From Planctomycetaceae bacterium (GTDB taxonomy: Bacteria; Planctomycetota; MHYJ01; SBBU01): a DNA stretch of 10,814 bases. The position numbers and the translations under genes were made by a program. Shown here one piece after another: positions 1 to 7,047 of the stretch (position 1 is the stretch's first letter; the number at the start of each line of letters is the position of its first letter). The DNA lies in the NCBI GenBank assembly GCA_005239585.1, contig SBBU01000137.1, forward strand, positions 1 through 10,814, in the 5' to 3' direction. Under the pieces are notes generated by a model. It was given only the letters and a program-made list of their open reading frames with translations, had not been told where the DNA came from and did not search any database.

Positions 1-273
1 ATACAGTTCTTTTAGCACTTGTACTTTCATGTTCTCACTTTTAGAGACGAGTCTTGTATCTAATAGCCCAAGATCAATAATGGGTCTATCGTGCTTGCTA
101 AGACTTATTTGATCTGGATCCTCGCTTATTGCTTTTACAAGGATCTCTTCAACTGCGACCCAAAAGTGGTTGTCTAGTTCCGTAATGATCGGAAAAAGAT
201 CGGGCCTTCCCTCTACCGCCTCATCTGTTTCCCCGAGGCCTTGTGTATATTTGAGTATAAGTTCCTCAAGCAT
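1..273 (-). CDS. Unrecognised protein, N-terminal 91 residues (cut by left edge)
   Basis: An open frame on the minus strand starts with ATG at 273-271 and runs without a stop to base 1, so only the first 91 codons are in the window. The peptide begins MLEELILKYTQGLGETDEA and is acidic, mixed alpha/beta in composition and soluble, with no signal peptide, membrane segment or cysteine. It includes a DLFPIITELDNHFWVAVEE stretch and later HDRPIIDLGLLDTRLV. I do not recognise the family. Codon use resembles its neighbours and there is no competing frame. Only a weak GAG lies 7 nt upstream of the ATG. It diverges from the PKD-domain gene at 365 across a 91-bp gap that must hold both promoters. It is probably a real gene, but its function cannot be inferred from this fragment. 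Confidence 0.65.
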   Translation of the reverse strand, partial: MLEELILKYTQGLGETDEAVEGRPDLFPIITELDNHFWVAVEEILVKAISEDPDQISLSKHDRPIIDLGLLDTRLVSKSENMKVQVLKELY

Positions 274-289
274 ATTTTAGCTCAATGCA

Positions 290-318
290 AAGATATCAGC
301 GTGTCACTATAAGATCAA
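290..318 (-). promoter_or_regulatory. Candidate sigma70-type promoter for the leftward truncated gene
   Basis: On the minus strand, TTGATC (318-313) is separated by 17 bp from TATCTT (295-290). Each hexamer matches 4 of 6 consensus bases. The predicted start near 283 would leave a leader of about 10 nt before the ATG at 273. The match is weak; it is listed because the spacing and position fit and no better candidate lies in the divergent gap. Confidence 0.3.
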
Positions 319-328
319 TCGGAAAGTA

Positions 329-357
329 TTCAATATTTATAAAAGTTAGTTTATAAT
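329..357 (+). promoter_or_regulatory. Promoter with perfect TATAAT 7 nt before the start codon at 365
   Basis: A perfect TATAAT at 352-357 is followed by seven bases and then the ATG at 365. A poor -35 candidate (TTCAAT, 329-334, 3 of 6) sits 17 bp upstream. Initiation 7-8 nt after the -10 box would fall on or next to the A of the ATG. No Shine-Dalgarno sequence lies before this ATG. The transcript is therefore predicted to be leaderless. Confidence 0.5.
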
Positions 358-364
358 TGCGGCT

Positions 365-1981
365 ATGCAGGTTTATTTGGACAAAATTGCAAGGGAAGCA
401 CACAAGGCGAGGATCTACTCGAAATTAGTTGATCCCCTCTGTGTCCTGCTGGCTGTTTCAAGTCTCTTGTTTCTGGCAGACCGCATATTTTACGAATCAG
501 AAATGTCACGATACACCATTTCAGCCGCTCAAAATATAGTTGTTGCAGTATTTTTTGTGATAATTTTTATGATTATCGTCTCAAGACCATGGAGAAGGGT
601 CAGGACTGATGAGCTTGAAGAGGAAATTTTGCGAATAGACATCAAGGCAGAGACACAGGGACGCTTAATGACATATTATGAAATCAAGGATGAATCTAAC
701 TCGTTCAAGGAAGCACTGAGAAAAGACACAGAGAAGAATCTATCTCGGTTAAATATCTCTAGAATGTTCACCCAAGAGAAGAAGCACCCTGTCAGATACT
801 CTGGAGTTTTCGCCCTGGTTACACTCTTAATCCTAATAGTAGCGCCAGCAGGATCGTATGAAAAACCCATCTGCGATTTCTCATCAGATTTAACCAAAGG
901 AATTGCTCCATTGGCTGTCAGATTTTTTGATGCCTCAATAGGTTATATAGATGATCATGAGTGGGAGATGGGCGGCGCAGGCTACAATAATCAAAATGCG
1001 ATACATGTCTTTTCGAGGCCTGGTTTTTATCCAGTCAAACATAGAGTAATAGGACCTGGCGGGGAAGATATTTTAACAAGGCCAGATTATATAACAGTCT
1101 ATCCGCCAGGACATCCGCTTGCTGATTTCGATCTTAATCCTGTCACGGGCAGATGTCCATTGACTGTGACATTCAGGAATCTATCGATGAACTCAGATAG
1201 ATTCGAGTGGAACTTTGGTGACGGAGCAATCTCAAAAGAGCGTGAACCGAGACATGTCTACACAAAGCCTGGGATTTATTCGCCTAGTCTCACATCCTAC
1301 AAGGGCGATCATAGTGATGTAACTGTGAAAAAAGATGTCGTTGTTGTAGTTGATGAGGACGGGATCGTTGCAGACTTTACTGCTCTTCCTATTGAAGGAA
1401 AGGCGCCTCTTACTGTCCAGTTTGAGGATAGATCCTCTGGAACTATTAAGGAGTTCAGATGGGATTTTGGCAGCAGGCAGAAAGACTCAACGAGCAGTGA
1501 TCGCAATCCGAGTTATGTATACAGAATACCCGGGTATTATACTGTCACACTTTATGTAAATGGCCTGAATGGGATGTCAACTGCTGTAAAAAAACACTAT
1601 ATCGAGGTTCATGATAAAGACGCAGGAGGCTCTGGTTTTTCTATAGCAGGTTTGTTGCGGGAACTCTATAATTCATTAGCACAGGTAAAAAAGCCGGGGA
1701 CGGATGAAGGAAAGTTATTTGGAGCCAAGACTGAAAGACCCAAGACAGAAAAAGTTCCTCTTGATGTAAAACCACTTGAAAAAGAAGGCCCGCTTGTCGA
1801 GAAAGATAAAAAAATATTTACGAGCAAGAATCCAAACGGCAAAGATCCTGAAGAGATTCCTTATAAAGATGCATACAACTTTTACAGCCGTATCAAGGAG
1901 GATGCCATTAATTCAGAGAGAATTCCGCGTGAACTTAGAGATCTTGTAAGAGAGTACTTTGAATTGATCAAGCCACAATAG
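365..1981 (+). CDS. Membrane-anchored protein with three PKD domains
   Basis: This 538-residue protein has three hydrophobic segments (about residues 22-40, 52-73 and 145-163), with a charged helical stretch of about 70 residues (75-143) between the second and third. Three PKD-type beta-sandwich repeats follow, at about 168-247, 250-332 and 334-417. Each shows the PKD pattern: an A/C-D-F opening, a P-L-x-V-x-F strand, W-x-F-G-D/S (WNFGDG at 282-287, WDFGS at 366-370) and a final H/Y-V-Y/F...PG-x-Y. The first repeat is degenerate (EWEMGG instead of WDFGDG). A charged, proline-rich linker (about 440-500) leads to a C-terminal helix ending IPRELRDLVREYFELIKPQ. That ending resembles C-termini of membrane proteins found beside MoxR/Bat-type genes, but none of those genes is in this window. 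PKD domains usually mediate extracytoplasmic protein or glycan contacts, so the repeats probably face the periplasm. The function is unknown. Only 10 bp separate it from the cysteine desulfurase, so the two are probably co-transcribed. Confidence 0.85.
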   Translation: MQVYLDKIAREAHKARIYSKLVDPLCVLLAVSSLLFLADRIFYESEMSRYTISAAQNIVVAVFFVIIFMIIVSRPWRRVRTDELEEEILRIDIKAETQGRLMTYYEIKDESNSFKEALRKDTEKNLSRLNISRMFTQEKKHPVRYSGVFALVTLLILIVAPAGSYEKPICDFSSDLTKGIAPLAVRFFDASIGYIDDHEWEMGGAGYNNQNAIHVFSRPGFYPVKHRVIGPGGEDILTRPDYITVYPPGHPLADFDLNPVTGRCPLTVTFRNLSMNSDRFEWNFGDGAISKEREPRHVYTKPGIYSPSLTSYKGDHSDVTVKKDVVVVVDEDGIVADFTALPIEGKAPLTVQFEDRSSGTIKEFRWDFGSRQKDSTSSDRNPSYVYRIPGYYTVTLYVNGLNGMSTAVKKHYIEVHDKDAGGSGFSIAGLLRELYNSLAQVKKPGTDEGKLFGAKTERPKTEKVPLDVKPLEKEGPLVEKDKKIFTSKNPNGKDPEEIPYKDAYNFYSRIKEDAINSERIPRELRDLVREYFELIKPQ

Positions 1982-1991
1982 ACGCATTAAA

Positions 1992-3137
1992 ATGACCACA
2001 GCTTACCTCGATAACGCAGCCACGACAAGAATAGACCCTGAAGCGCTTGAAGCAATGATGCCATATTTAGACCAGCAATTTGCTAATCCCTCCAGTATCT
2101 ATGAGGTTGGGCGTGCCTCTAGAAAGGCTATAGAGGATGCCCGCGAAAAAATTGCGCAAGAAATCAATGCAAAACCACAGGAAATTTTATTTACTTCATG
2201 TGCCACCGAGGCCAACAACTTGGCAATATTCGGACTGACAAGGCCGCAGTACGACCATCTTCTAGTCTCTAAAATAGAGCATGAATCTGTTCTTAATCCA
2301 GCTAATGTGCTGTCATCTGAAAAAATTAGTGTTAAATATATCTCTGTAGATCCTTCATGTCAGGTAGATATAGAATCAATTACCGAGGCTGCGGCAAAGG
2401 GCGGAGCGTTTGTCTCGATCATGCTTGTGAATAACGAGACCGGCGCAATCCAGCCCATAAGCAAAATTTCCAAGATGACTGCTAGGAAGGGAATTCTGCT
2501 CCATTCAGATGCAGTTCAGGCCCTCGGTAAAATCCAAGTAGACGTGAAAGAATTGGATGTTGACTTGCTGACTCTATCAGCCCACAAGATCCATGGTCCA
2601 AGGGGGGCAGGTGCGCTCTATGTTCGAGAGGGCATTACGCTTCGTCCGATGCTGCATGGAGGCGGTCAGGAATTTCAGAAACGTTCAGGAACAGAAAACA
2701 CCGCATCAATTGTAGGTTTTGCCAAGGCATGCGAGATTGCACAGAGAGACATGGATAAAAACAATATTCATTTAAAGAGTTTGCGAGATAGGTTTATTAA
2801 GGGTTTATCTGAAAATATTAATGATATAACGATTAACTCTAACGACCCTTGCGTCCCAAATATAATAAACGTAAGCTTTAGGGGAGCTGATGGGGAGGCA
2901 ATGATTATGGCGCTCGATCAGGAAAAGATCTTTGTTTCATCTGGTTCGGCATGTGCGTCACTTAGCATGGAACCCTCTCATGTGCTCACTGCCATGGGCC
3001 TTGGCCGTGATCTCGTACGTTCTGCTATAAGATTCTCGCTATCGCGCTTTACGACAGAAGAAGAAATTGATTACACGCTCAAGATTCTTCCTAGAGTCGT
3101 AAAGAGACTTCGTTCTATCTCGCCACTCTATGAGTAA
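1992..3137 (+). CDS. nifS: Group I cysteine desulfurase (NifS/IscS type)
   Basis: This PLP enzyme takes sulfur from L-cysteine, giving alanine and a protein-bound persulfide for Fe-S clusters, tRNA thiolation or other sulfur carriers in the cytosol. The length (381 aa) is normal. The opening AYLDNAATT is typical of class V aminotransferase-fold desulfurases. H97 (in IEHESV) should stack on PLP, and D173 and Q176 (HSDAVQ) contact the cofactor. K199 (SAHKIHGP) forms the Schiff base, RSGTEN is present, and C321 in SSGSACAS is the persulfide cysteine. The long loop after C321, followed by EPSHVL, places it in group I (NifS/IscS) rather than group II (SufS). NifS versus IscS cannot be decided, because no iscU, nif or mnmA gene is nearby. 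The ATG follows ATTAAA and has no Shine-Dalgarno sequence. Its 3' end overlaps cutA by 8 bp, indicating one operon. Confidence 0.95.
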   Translation: MTTAYLDNAATTRIDPEALEAMMPYLDQQFANPSSIYEVGRASRKAIEDAREKIAQEINAKPQEILFTSCATEANNLAIFGLTRPQYDHLLVSKIEHESVLNPANVLSSEKISVKYISVDPSCQVDIESITEAAAKGGAFVSIMLVNNETGAIQPISKISKMTARKGILLHSDAVQALGKIQVDVKELDVDLLTLSAHKIHGPRGAGALYVREGITLRPMLHGGGQEFQKRSGTENTASIVGFAKACEIAQRDMDKNNIHLKSLRDRFIKGLSENINDITINSNDPCVPNIINVSFRGADGEAMIMALDQEKIFVSSGSACASLSMEPSHVLTAMGLGRDLVRSAIRFSLSRFTTEEEIDYTLKILPRVVKRLRSISPLYE

Positions 3138-3447
3138 TATTGCCATTGTTCTCGTCATCTGCAAAGATAAAAAAGAGGCAGGCAAAATCGGTTTAAAAAT
3201 TGTCTCTGAGAAACTTGCAGCATGCGTAAACGTGCTTGATGTTAAAGAGTCGATCTTTGTCTGGAAGAACAAACTATGTCGTGAAAAAGAGGTGCTCATG
3301 ATGATAAAAACTACAGTCAGAAATCTAAAGAGGCTTGAGGCCCGGATAAAGGATCTTCACAGCTACAGTTGCCCGGAAATTGTTATTACAAGTGTGAAGA
3401 GCGCGAACAGGGATTATCTAAAGTGGGTTATCAGTTCCTGTCGTTAG
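3130..3447 (+). CDS. cutA: CutA1 family divalent-cation tolerance protein
   Basis: The 105-residue protein has the usual length and the whole CutA1 ferredoxin-like fold pattern: a first beta strand (IAIVLVICK), then SEKLAACVNVL at about 26-36, the IFVWKNKL strand turn, EVLMMIKTT at about 54-62, LEARIKDLHSYSCPEIV at about 69-85 and a final NRDYLKWV. Family members form very stable trimers, and E. coli CutA is linked genetically to copper and divalent-metal tolerance. Its biochemical role is not settled. The usual H-x-Y-x-x-P-E-I motif is intact (HSYSCPEI), with a cysteine in the variable position. The ATG lies inside the end of the desulfurase gene (8-bp overlap), so translational coupling is likely. 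The pairing with a cysteine desulfurase is noted, but no joint function is established. Confidence 0.93.
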   Translation: MSNIAIVLVICKDKKEAGKIGLKIVSEKLAACVNVLDVKESIFVWKNKLCREKEVLMMIKTTVRNLKRLEARIKDLHSYSCPEIVITSVKSANRDYLKWVISSCR

Positions 3448-3482
3448 CGGCATTACCATAATTCTGACTTGGGTATTTCTGG

Positions 3483-3508
3483 GGCGCGACGCGCCTAGTG
3501 TTTCTTCA
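3483..3508 (+). terminator. Possible transcription terminator after cutA
   Basis: A compact GC hairpin, GGCGC-GAC-GCGCC (3483-3495), stands out in AT-rich surroundings 35 bp after the cutA stop. It can extend by one G-U pair and is followed by TAGTGTTTCTTC, which is moderately T-rich. It lies between the convergent stops of cutA and the cysteine-rich gene. The T tract is imperfect, so it may be a weak terminator or simply an mRNA-end hairpin. Confidence 0.4.
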
Positions 3509-3518
3509 TCTCCTGCCC

Positions 3519-3809
3519 TCAGCAGTTGCCCGGCTTGTCTAGAGTATTTGGACATTTATCACACTTGAAGATCACTGCACCGTGAGCTTCACAGTATTTG
3601 CCTCTTGAGGCCGCAGCAAAGCAGCACTTGTTCCTGTACTCTAGTCCGTCCCAGTAGCCTATCTTGCAATTGTCGCACCATCCTCCAACTGTTTTTGCAG
3701 CATCGTGATCATTTGTGGGAAGATAGCAAGATTGATTAGTAACAATGAATAATCCGGATATGGCTATAGTCATTACAAGTGATCTCATATTTCTGATTAT
3801 AGTGTTCAC
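3519..3809 (-). CDS. Small secreted cysteine-rich protein, possible lipoprotein
   Basis: This 96-residue protein starts with GTG, supported by AAGGA 8 nt upstream; an internal ATG is codon 8. Residues 9-27 are a hydrophobic export signal ending in NQSC, with C28 as a possible lipidation site. The lipobox is poor (N at -3), so lipid attachment is uncertain. The mature part holds eight more cysteines in about 52 residues: WCDNC (45, 48), CC (62, 63), CEAH (73, with H75), KCDKC (83, 86) and a C-terminal C96. Paired CxxC motifs suggest zinc-ribbon-like metal binding or disulfides outside the cytoplasm. I cannot assign a named family. It converges on cutA and diverges from natA, so it is probably monocistronic. 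Its closeness to CutA invites a metal-related idea, but that is inference only. Confidence 0.75.
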   Translation of the reverse strand: MNTIIRNMRSLVMTIAISGLFIVTNQSCYLPTNDHDAAKTVGGWCDNCKIGYWDGLEYRNKCCFAAASRGKYCEAHGAVIFKCDKCPNTLDKPGNC

Positions 3810-3834
3810 CTTTTATCCTTCAAGTTTGGATTGA

Positions 3835-3863
3835 TTTGTATTTCTATCGCCAAGTCTTATTAT
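3835..3863 (+). promoter_or_regulatory. Candidate natA promoter ending 9 nt before its ATG
   Basis: TATTAT (3858-3863, 5 of 6) lies nine bases before the ATG at 3873. A poor -35 candidate, TTTGTA (3835-3840, 3 of 6), sits 17 bp upstream. The leader would be at most a few nucleotides, and no Shine-Dalgarno sequence is visible. It also argues for the ATG at 3873 over the in-frame TTG at 3831, which would lie upstream of the transcript start. Confidence 0.35.
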
Positions 3864-3872
3864 TTAGAAACC

Positions 3873-4619
3873 ATGCTTCAGGATGAAATAGTCAAAGTAA
3901 ATAATCTTTCAAAGCTGTTTTACGATCGAAAGCGGGGAGAGATCCTGGCCTGCAGTAATATTTCATTTTCCGTAAATAAAGGTGAGATATTCGGACTACT
4001 TGGACCAAATGGGGCAGGCAAGACCACTGCCCTTAGAGTCATTTCTACCGTGCTAAGGCCTACTAACGGTGATGCGTCAATATTCGGATACAGCATAAAT
4101 AATGAACCTGAAAAAATACGCGCGAAAATAGGGTTTCTTTCTGGTGATATGGGTCACTATCATAGGCTTACTCCACGTGAGACTATGCGATTTTATGGAA
4201 GGCTTCATAACATGGAAGATAATCTGCTAGCAGAAAGGGTCAGTCATTTATTTACAAAGCTGGGAATTAATGAATTTGCAGATACAAGGATCGAAAAGCT
4301 TTCCACGGGCATGAAGCAAAAGGTTGCTATAGCAAGGACCTTCGTTCATGACCCTCCAGTGCTTATACTGGATGAACCTACCTTTGGGCTTGATGTCCCG
4401 ACAGCACGCATTGTAGAGGAGGCAATCCTTGGGGCACAATCCGAGGGAAAATGTATTATTTATTCTACCCACATCATGGAAGAGGCTGAATATCTATGTG
4501 ATAGAATAGCAGTGATCAATAAAGGTAAGGTTAAATCAATCGGAACGATACAAGAGCTAAAGCGACAGACGGGACAAGAGAGGCTTAGAGAGGTTTTTAT
4601 TAAGCTGCTTGAGAATTAA
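3873..4619 (+). CDS. natA: ABC transporter ATPase, NatA type
   Basis: This 248-residue ATPase powers the membrane partner NatB; characterised NatAB systems extrude Na+. The ABC landmarks are complete: Walker A GPNGAGKTT (44-52), signature LSTGMKQK (143-150), Walker B VLILDEP (163-169), D-loop region and switch histidine H200 in YSTHIMEEAE. The segment GFLSGDMGHYHRLTPRE (87-103) stands where many ABC proteins carry a Q-loop glutamine. This GFLSGD-x-G-x-Y form is what NatA proteins show, and FVHDPPVLI also fits NatA. The frame is open back to a TTG at 3831, but those 14 residues (ICISIAKSYYLET...) do not fit the family, which starts near the IVKVNNLSK strand. I therefore prefer the ATG at 3873. 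natB starts one base after its stop, so the two are translationally linked. The substrate could also be a drug or another ion. Confidence 0.92.
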   Translation: MLQDEIVKVNNLSKLFYDRKRGEILACSNISFSVNKGEIFGLLGPNGAGKTTALRVISTVLRPTNGDASIFGYSINNEPEKIRAKIGFLSGDMGHYHRLTPRETMRFYGRLHNMEDNLLAERVSHLFTKLGINEFADTRIEKLSTGMKQKVAIARTFVHDPPVLILDEPTFGLDVPTARIVEEAILGAQSEGKCIIYSTHIMEEAEYLCDRIAVINKGKVKSIGTIQELKRQTGQERLREVFIKLLEN

Positions 4620-4620
4620 A

Positions 4621-5769
4621 ATGATCCGACCTAAGGATGTGCTTACGGTTCTTTGGAAAGAAATTATTGATTTGATCCGAGACAGACGGACCCTGATCAG
4701 CATGATCGTAGTTCCGTTGATCGGAATGCCAGTAATAATCACAGCATTTCTTTATCTCAGTGAATCATCAATGAGCCAAGCAGAACAAAAACCTATGAAG
4801 ATTGCGATCAAGGAGGTTGTTACACTCCCCTTCTTCGATCAAGCGCTCAAGGATTCCAATCTTGAGATAGTAAAATCAGAAGATCCAGCTAAGGATGTCA
4901 GAGATAAAATGACAGAACTGGGTCTGGACATCTCTGTTCTGAACAAAGTAAAGATATTTTTTGATAGCACATATTCATTTGCTTCAATAGCTATGCAGAG
5001 ATTACAAAAGGCCTTGGATCGTGCCAAAGAATCAATCATCAAGAAGGGCATACTGGAATTAAAAATCCCGGAATCAATACTTAATCCATTCACGGTCGAG
5101 ATGGTAAATCTTGCCTCGGAGAAGAAGCAAATGGGTTTTGGTCTGGGGATTTTTCTTGGCTATATCATAATGCTTATGATATTTACCGGCGGGCTACATG
5201 CTGCAATTGATATGACTGCGGGAGAAAAAGAGCGGCGCACACTTGAAACACTTTTGATCTCACCTGCCTCTCGAGAGGATATTGTGCTCGGAAAGATAAT
5301 AGCAACGGGCATTACTACATTTATTACAGCGATACTTGCTGTAGTTGGTTACCTGCTTTCCTTTACTGTTAATCCTAAATATAAAAATCTTGCTATAGCA
5401 TTTGACGCGCAGACAATTGCCCTAACATTGTTGCTCATGGTGCCCATCGCAGTTCTCTCAGCCTCGCTTTTAATCGGGCTTATGATATTTGCAAAGAGCT
5501 TTAAAGAGGCGCAGAGCTATACGAGTCCCTTGATGCTCGTGATATTCTTCCCGGCCATGCTAAGCTTTATCCCCGGCGTCGAAACCAATACTTTCCTCTC
5601 TGTGATTCCTATATTGAATGCAAGTCTGTTGATCAAGCAGATATTTACAGGTGATTTTGCGCTAACCAACTATGCTGTTACTTTTCTGTCAAGTTTCATT
5701 TATGCTCTAGTGGCTTTTGTACTGGCTGTCAGAACATTCAAGAGCGAGGGGGTGTTATTTAGAGGTTAA
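4621..5769 (+). CDS. natB: ABC-2 permease, NatB type
   Basis: This 382-residue inner-membrane permease of the ABC-2 class pairs with NatA. The N-terminus has the family's KEIIDLIRDRRTLISMIVVP signature (about 13-32) leading into TM1 (about 26-46). A large extracytoplasmic domain (about 50-170) is followed by a cluster of five or six membrane helices (about 172-194, 227-248, 264-289, 299-318, 326-340 and 352-372). The cytoplasmic coupling segment GEKERRTLETLLISPASRE (201-219) is strongly typical. The ending FKSEGVLFRG also matches NatB permeases. The ATG at 4621 lies one base after the natA stop (TAA-A-ATG). An alternative TTG at 4609 would overlap natA by 11 bp and add MRIK. Both remain possible, but I prefer the ATG. 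Confidence 0.92.
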   Translation: MIRPKDVLTVLWKEIIDLIRDRRTLISMIVVPLIGMPVIITAFLYLSESSMSQAEQKPMKIAIKEVVTLPFFDQALKDSNLEIVKSEDPAKDVRDKMTELGLDISVLNKVKIFFDSTYSFASIAMQRLQKALDRAKESIIKKGILELKIPESILNPFTVEMVNLASEKKQMGFGLGIFLGYIIMLMIFTGGLHAAIDMTAGEKERRTLETLLISPASREDIVLGKIIATGITTFITAILAVVGYLLSFTVNPKYKNLAIAFDAQTIALTLLLMVPIAVLSASLLIGLMIFAKSFKEAQSYTSPLMLVIFFPAMLSFIPGVETNTFLSVIPILNASLLIKQIFTGDFALTNYAVTFLSSFIYALVAFVLAVRTFKSEGVLFRG

Positions 5770-5792
5770 GCTAGGCCCGATTACCTCTTTTC
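5761..5792 (+). terminator. Inverted repeat spanning both convergent stop codons
   Basis: AGAGGT (5761-5766) and ACCTCT (5783-5788) form a perfect 6-bp inverted repeat. Two additional A-T pairs can form past a one-base bulge (TTAA against TTA). The + strand continues with TTTTCC. The repeat contains the natB stop codon and the stop of the convergent gene at 5781. The stem is only moderately stable and the T run is short, so a terminator for natB is plausible but not certain. On the minus strand no T run follows. Confidence 0.4.
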
Positions 5793-6977
5793 CTCGATGT
5801 CAATCTCTGTAGTAGGTGTATATGTAGAGCCAGAGCCTGTTTCGCGAATGACTAAAAGGGAGCCTATCTCGAGGTCTTTAACATCCTCGTAGAAGACTAC
5901 TGCGACCTGATTCACCTCTCCCGTGAAATCCTTGTCAAATTTTTGCTGACCAAGTGTATAGGTTACTTTGCTTGTGCCGAATTTGAGAACCATCTCACAG
6001 CTTGAACCTTGCTGATAGATCCAGCCATTTGGCGCATTAATTTTAGTACCATCAACATGAAATTCAGTATACACAAATTGATGATAATGTCCTCCCCTCA
6101 CTTCGACTTTGTACTTGTTATAACGCTTGCTTAGTTCTTCAAGTATATGTTCAAGCCTCCACTTGACCTCTGGAGCTGTTTGCTTGCTAAGGTGCCCTTC
6201 AAGTATTGATCTTATAGAGGGACCGATCTCAATGAGTTTCTCGGTGGCAACCTCCCGTTTTTGTGGATCATCGTCGTCTAGTTCCTTAACCAGTGTCTCT
6301 ATTTTTTTTACAAGTTCATCTGTTACTTTTGTTGTTTTCTCATAACAGAGACCGACACCGGCTTGCATTACAACAGCGTGACCCATAAGCTGAGGGAACT
6401 TGAGATTTAACTTTACGGAAAAATCTTTAAGTTCAGATGTGTCCTTAAATCTTATCGTTGAGCCCTTTGGGGCAAATTCGATAGCAAGATTCCCCCCAGT
6501 TACTTTGCACTTAATGCCCTTGTCTACTTTAAGCAGTTTTAGATCATCGTCGCTATCGAAGGAAAGCTCTTTCTCAAATGGGGCCGTGATCTTTGGATAT
6601 ATGGGGCTTGCGGCCGATGGATTTCCGTAGTAAAGGAAGTAACTTGCGTCTGCACCTTTCTTTACAACAGGCTCCTCCAGCTCAAAGCAGATATAGAACT
6701 CGTTCTTTCCCTTTTTGTTGAGTGAATAGGGGACCTCTTTTGACTTGTGGTAGAGCCTTAGGTCTGAAAAATCTGGCTTGATCTTGTCGCCGAAGAGGTA
6801 GGTAGGATTTATCTTTACAATAACAACATCTCCATTTTTAAGGTCTGGCTGGGTCTTGTTTTCGAGCTTCATGTTTCGACGGTAACTATAGTCTTTTGCA
6901 GCCCAGTTGTCTTGATAAGAGGAGCCTGTGAGTACTGATATGATTAAAAGGCCAGTTACTAAATATTTTTCTCCCAT
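5781..6977 (-). CDS. Secreted DUF2341/LamG-like protein with HEAT-like insert
   Basis: The 398-residue protein has an N-terminal export signal (hydrophobic about 6-20, possible cleavage near NWAA at 25-28). Residues about 30-118 resemble a DUF2341-type domain: a YSYRRNMKLEN opening, FSDLRLYHKSKEVPY and the characteristic YFLYYGNPSA near 113-122. Two stretches, about 139-215 (FSDS, FKDTSELKDFSVKLNLKF) and 287-380 (YKVEVRGG, FHVDGTKI), look like the halves of a LamG/concanavalin-like beta sandwich. Between them (about 219-283) lies a helical segment with an LVKELDDDDPQKREVATEKL start and a PEVKWRLEHILEEL end. This matches the short HEAT-like repeats common in Planctomycetota proteins. It is probably a surface or periplasmic binding protein with no enzyme signature. 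It follows fabF by 70 bp on the same strand; a separate promoter is possible. No Shine-Dalgarno sequence precedes the ATG, which has TATATA 5 nt upstream. Confidence 0.82.
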   Translation of the reverse strand: MGEKYLVTGLLIISVLTGSSYQDNWAAKDYSYRRNMKLENKTQPDLKNGDVVIVKINPTYLFGDKIKPDFSDLRLYHKSKEVPYSLNKKGKNEFYICFELEEPVVKKGADASYFLYYGNPSAASPIYPKITAPFEKELSFDSDDDLKLLKVDKGIKCKVTGGNLAIEFAPKGSTIRFKDTSELKDFSVKLNLKFPQLMGHAVVMQAGVGLCYEKTTKVTDELVKKIETLVKELDDDDPQKREVATEKLIEIGPSIRSILEGHLSKQTAPEVKWRLEHILEELSKRYNKYKVEVRGGHYHQFVYTEFHVDGTKINAPNGWIYQQGSSCEMVLKFGTSKVTYTLGQQKFDKDFTGEVNQVAVVFYEDVKDLEIGSLLVIRETGSGSTYTPTTEIDIEEKR

Positions 6978-7047
6978 CTATCTATATAGACGCCGCAGAT
7001 GCCTATTTTGTTTCAAATCCCCTATTTTTTATACGCTTTTAAATATG

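Noticed and set aside
1992..3137. Cysteine desulfurase as part of a DNA phosphorothioation (Dnd/Ssp) defence system
   Set aside because: No DndBCDE, SspBCD or restriction-like genes are present; its neighbours are a PKD protein and CutA.
3831..3872. TTG start for natA adding 14 residues
   Set aside because: The extra residues do not fit the family N-terminus, TTG has no Shine-Dalgarno sequence, and a -10-like TATTAT lies downstream of it at 3858.
4609..4620. TTG start for natB overlapping natA
   Set aside because: The ATG at 4621 directly follows the natA stop, and homologous permeases usually begin close to the KE-DLIRDRRT segment; the extension is only four residues, so this stays a mild preference.
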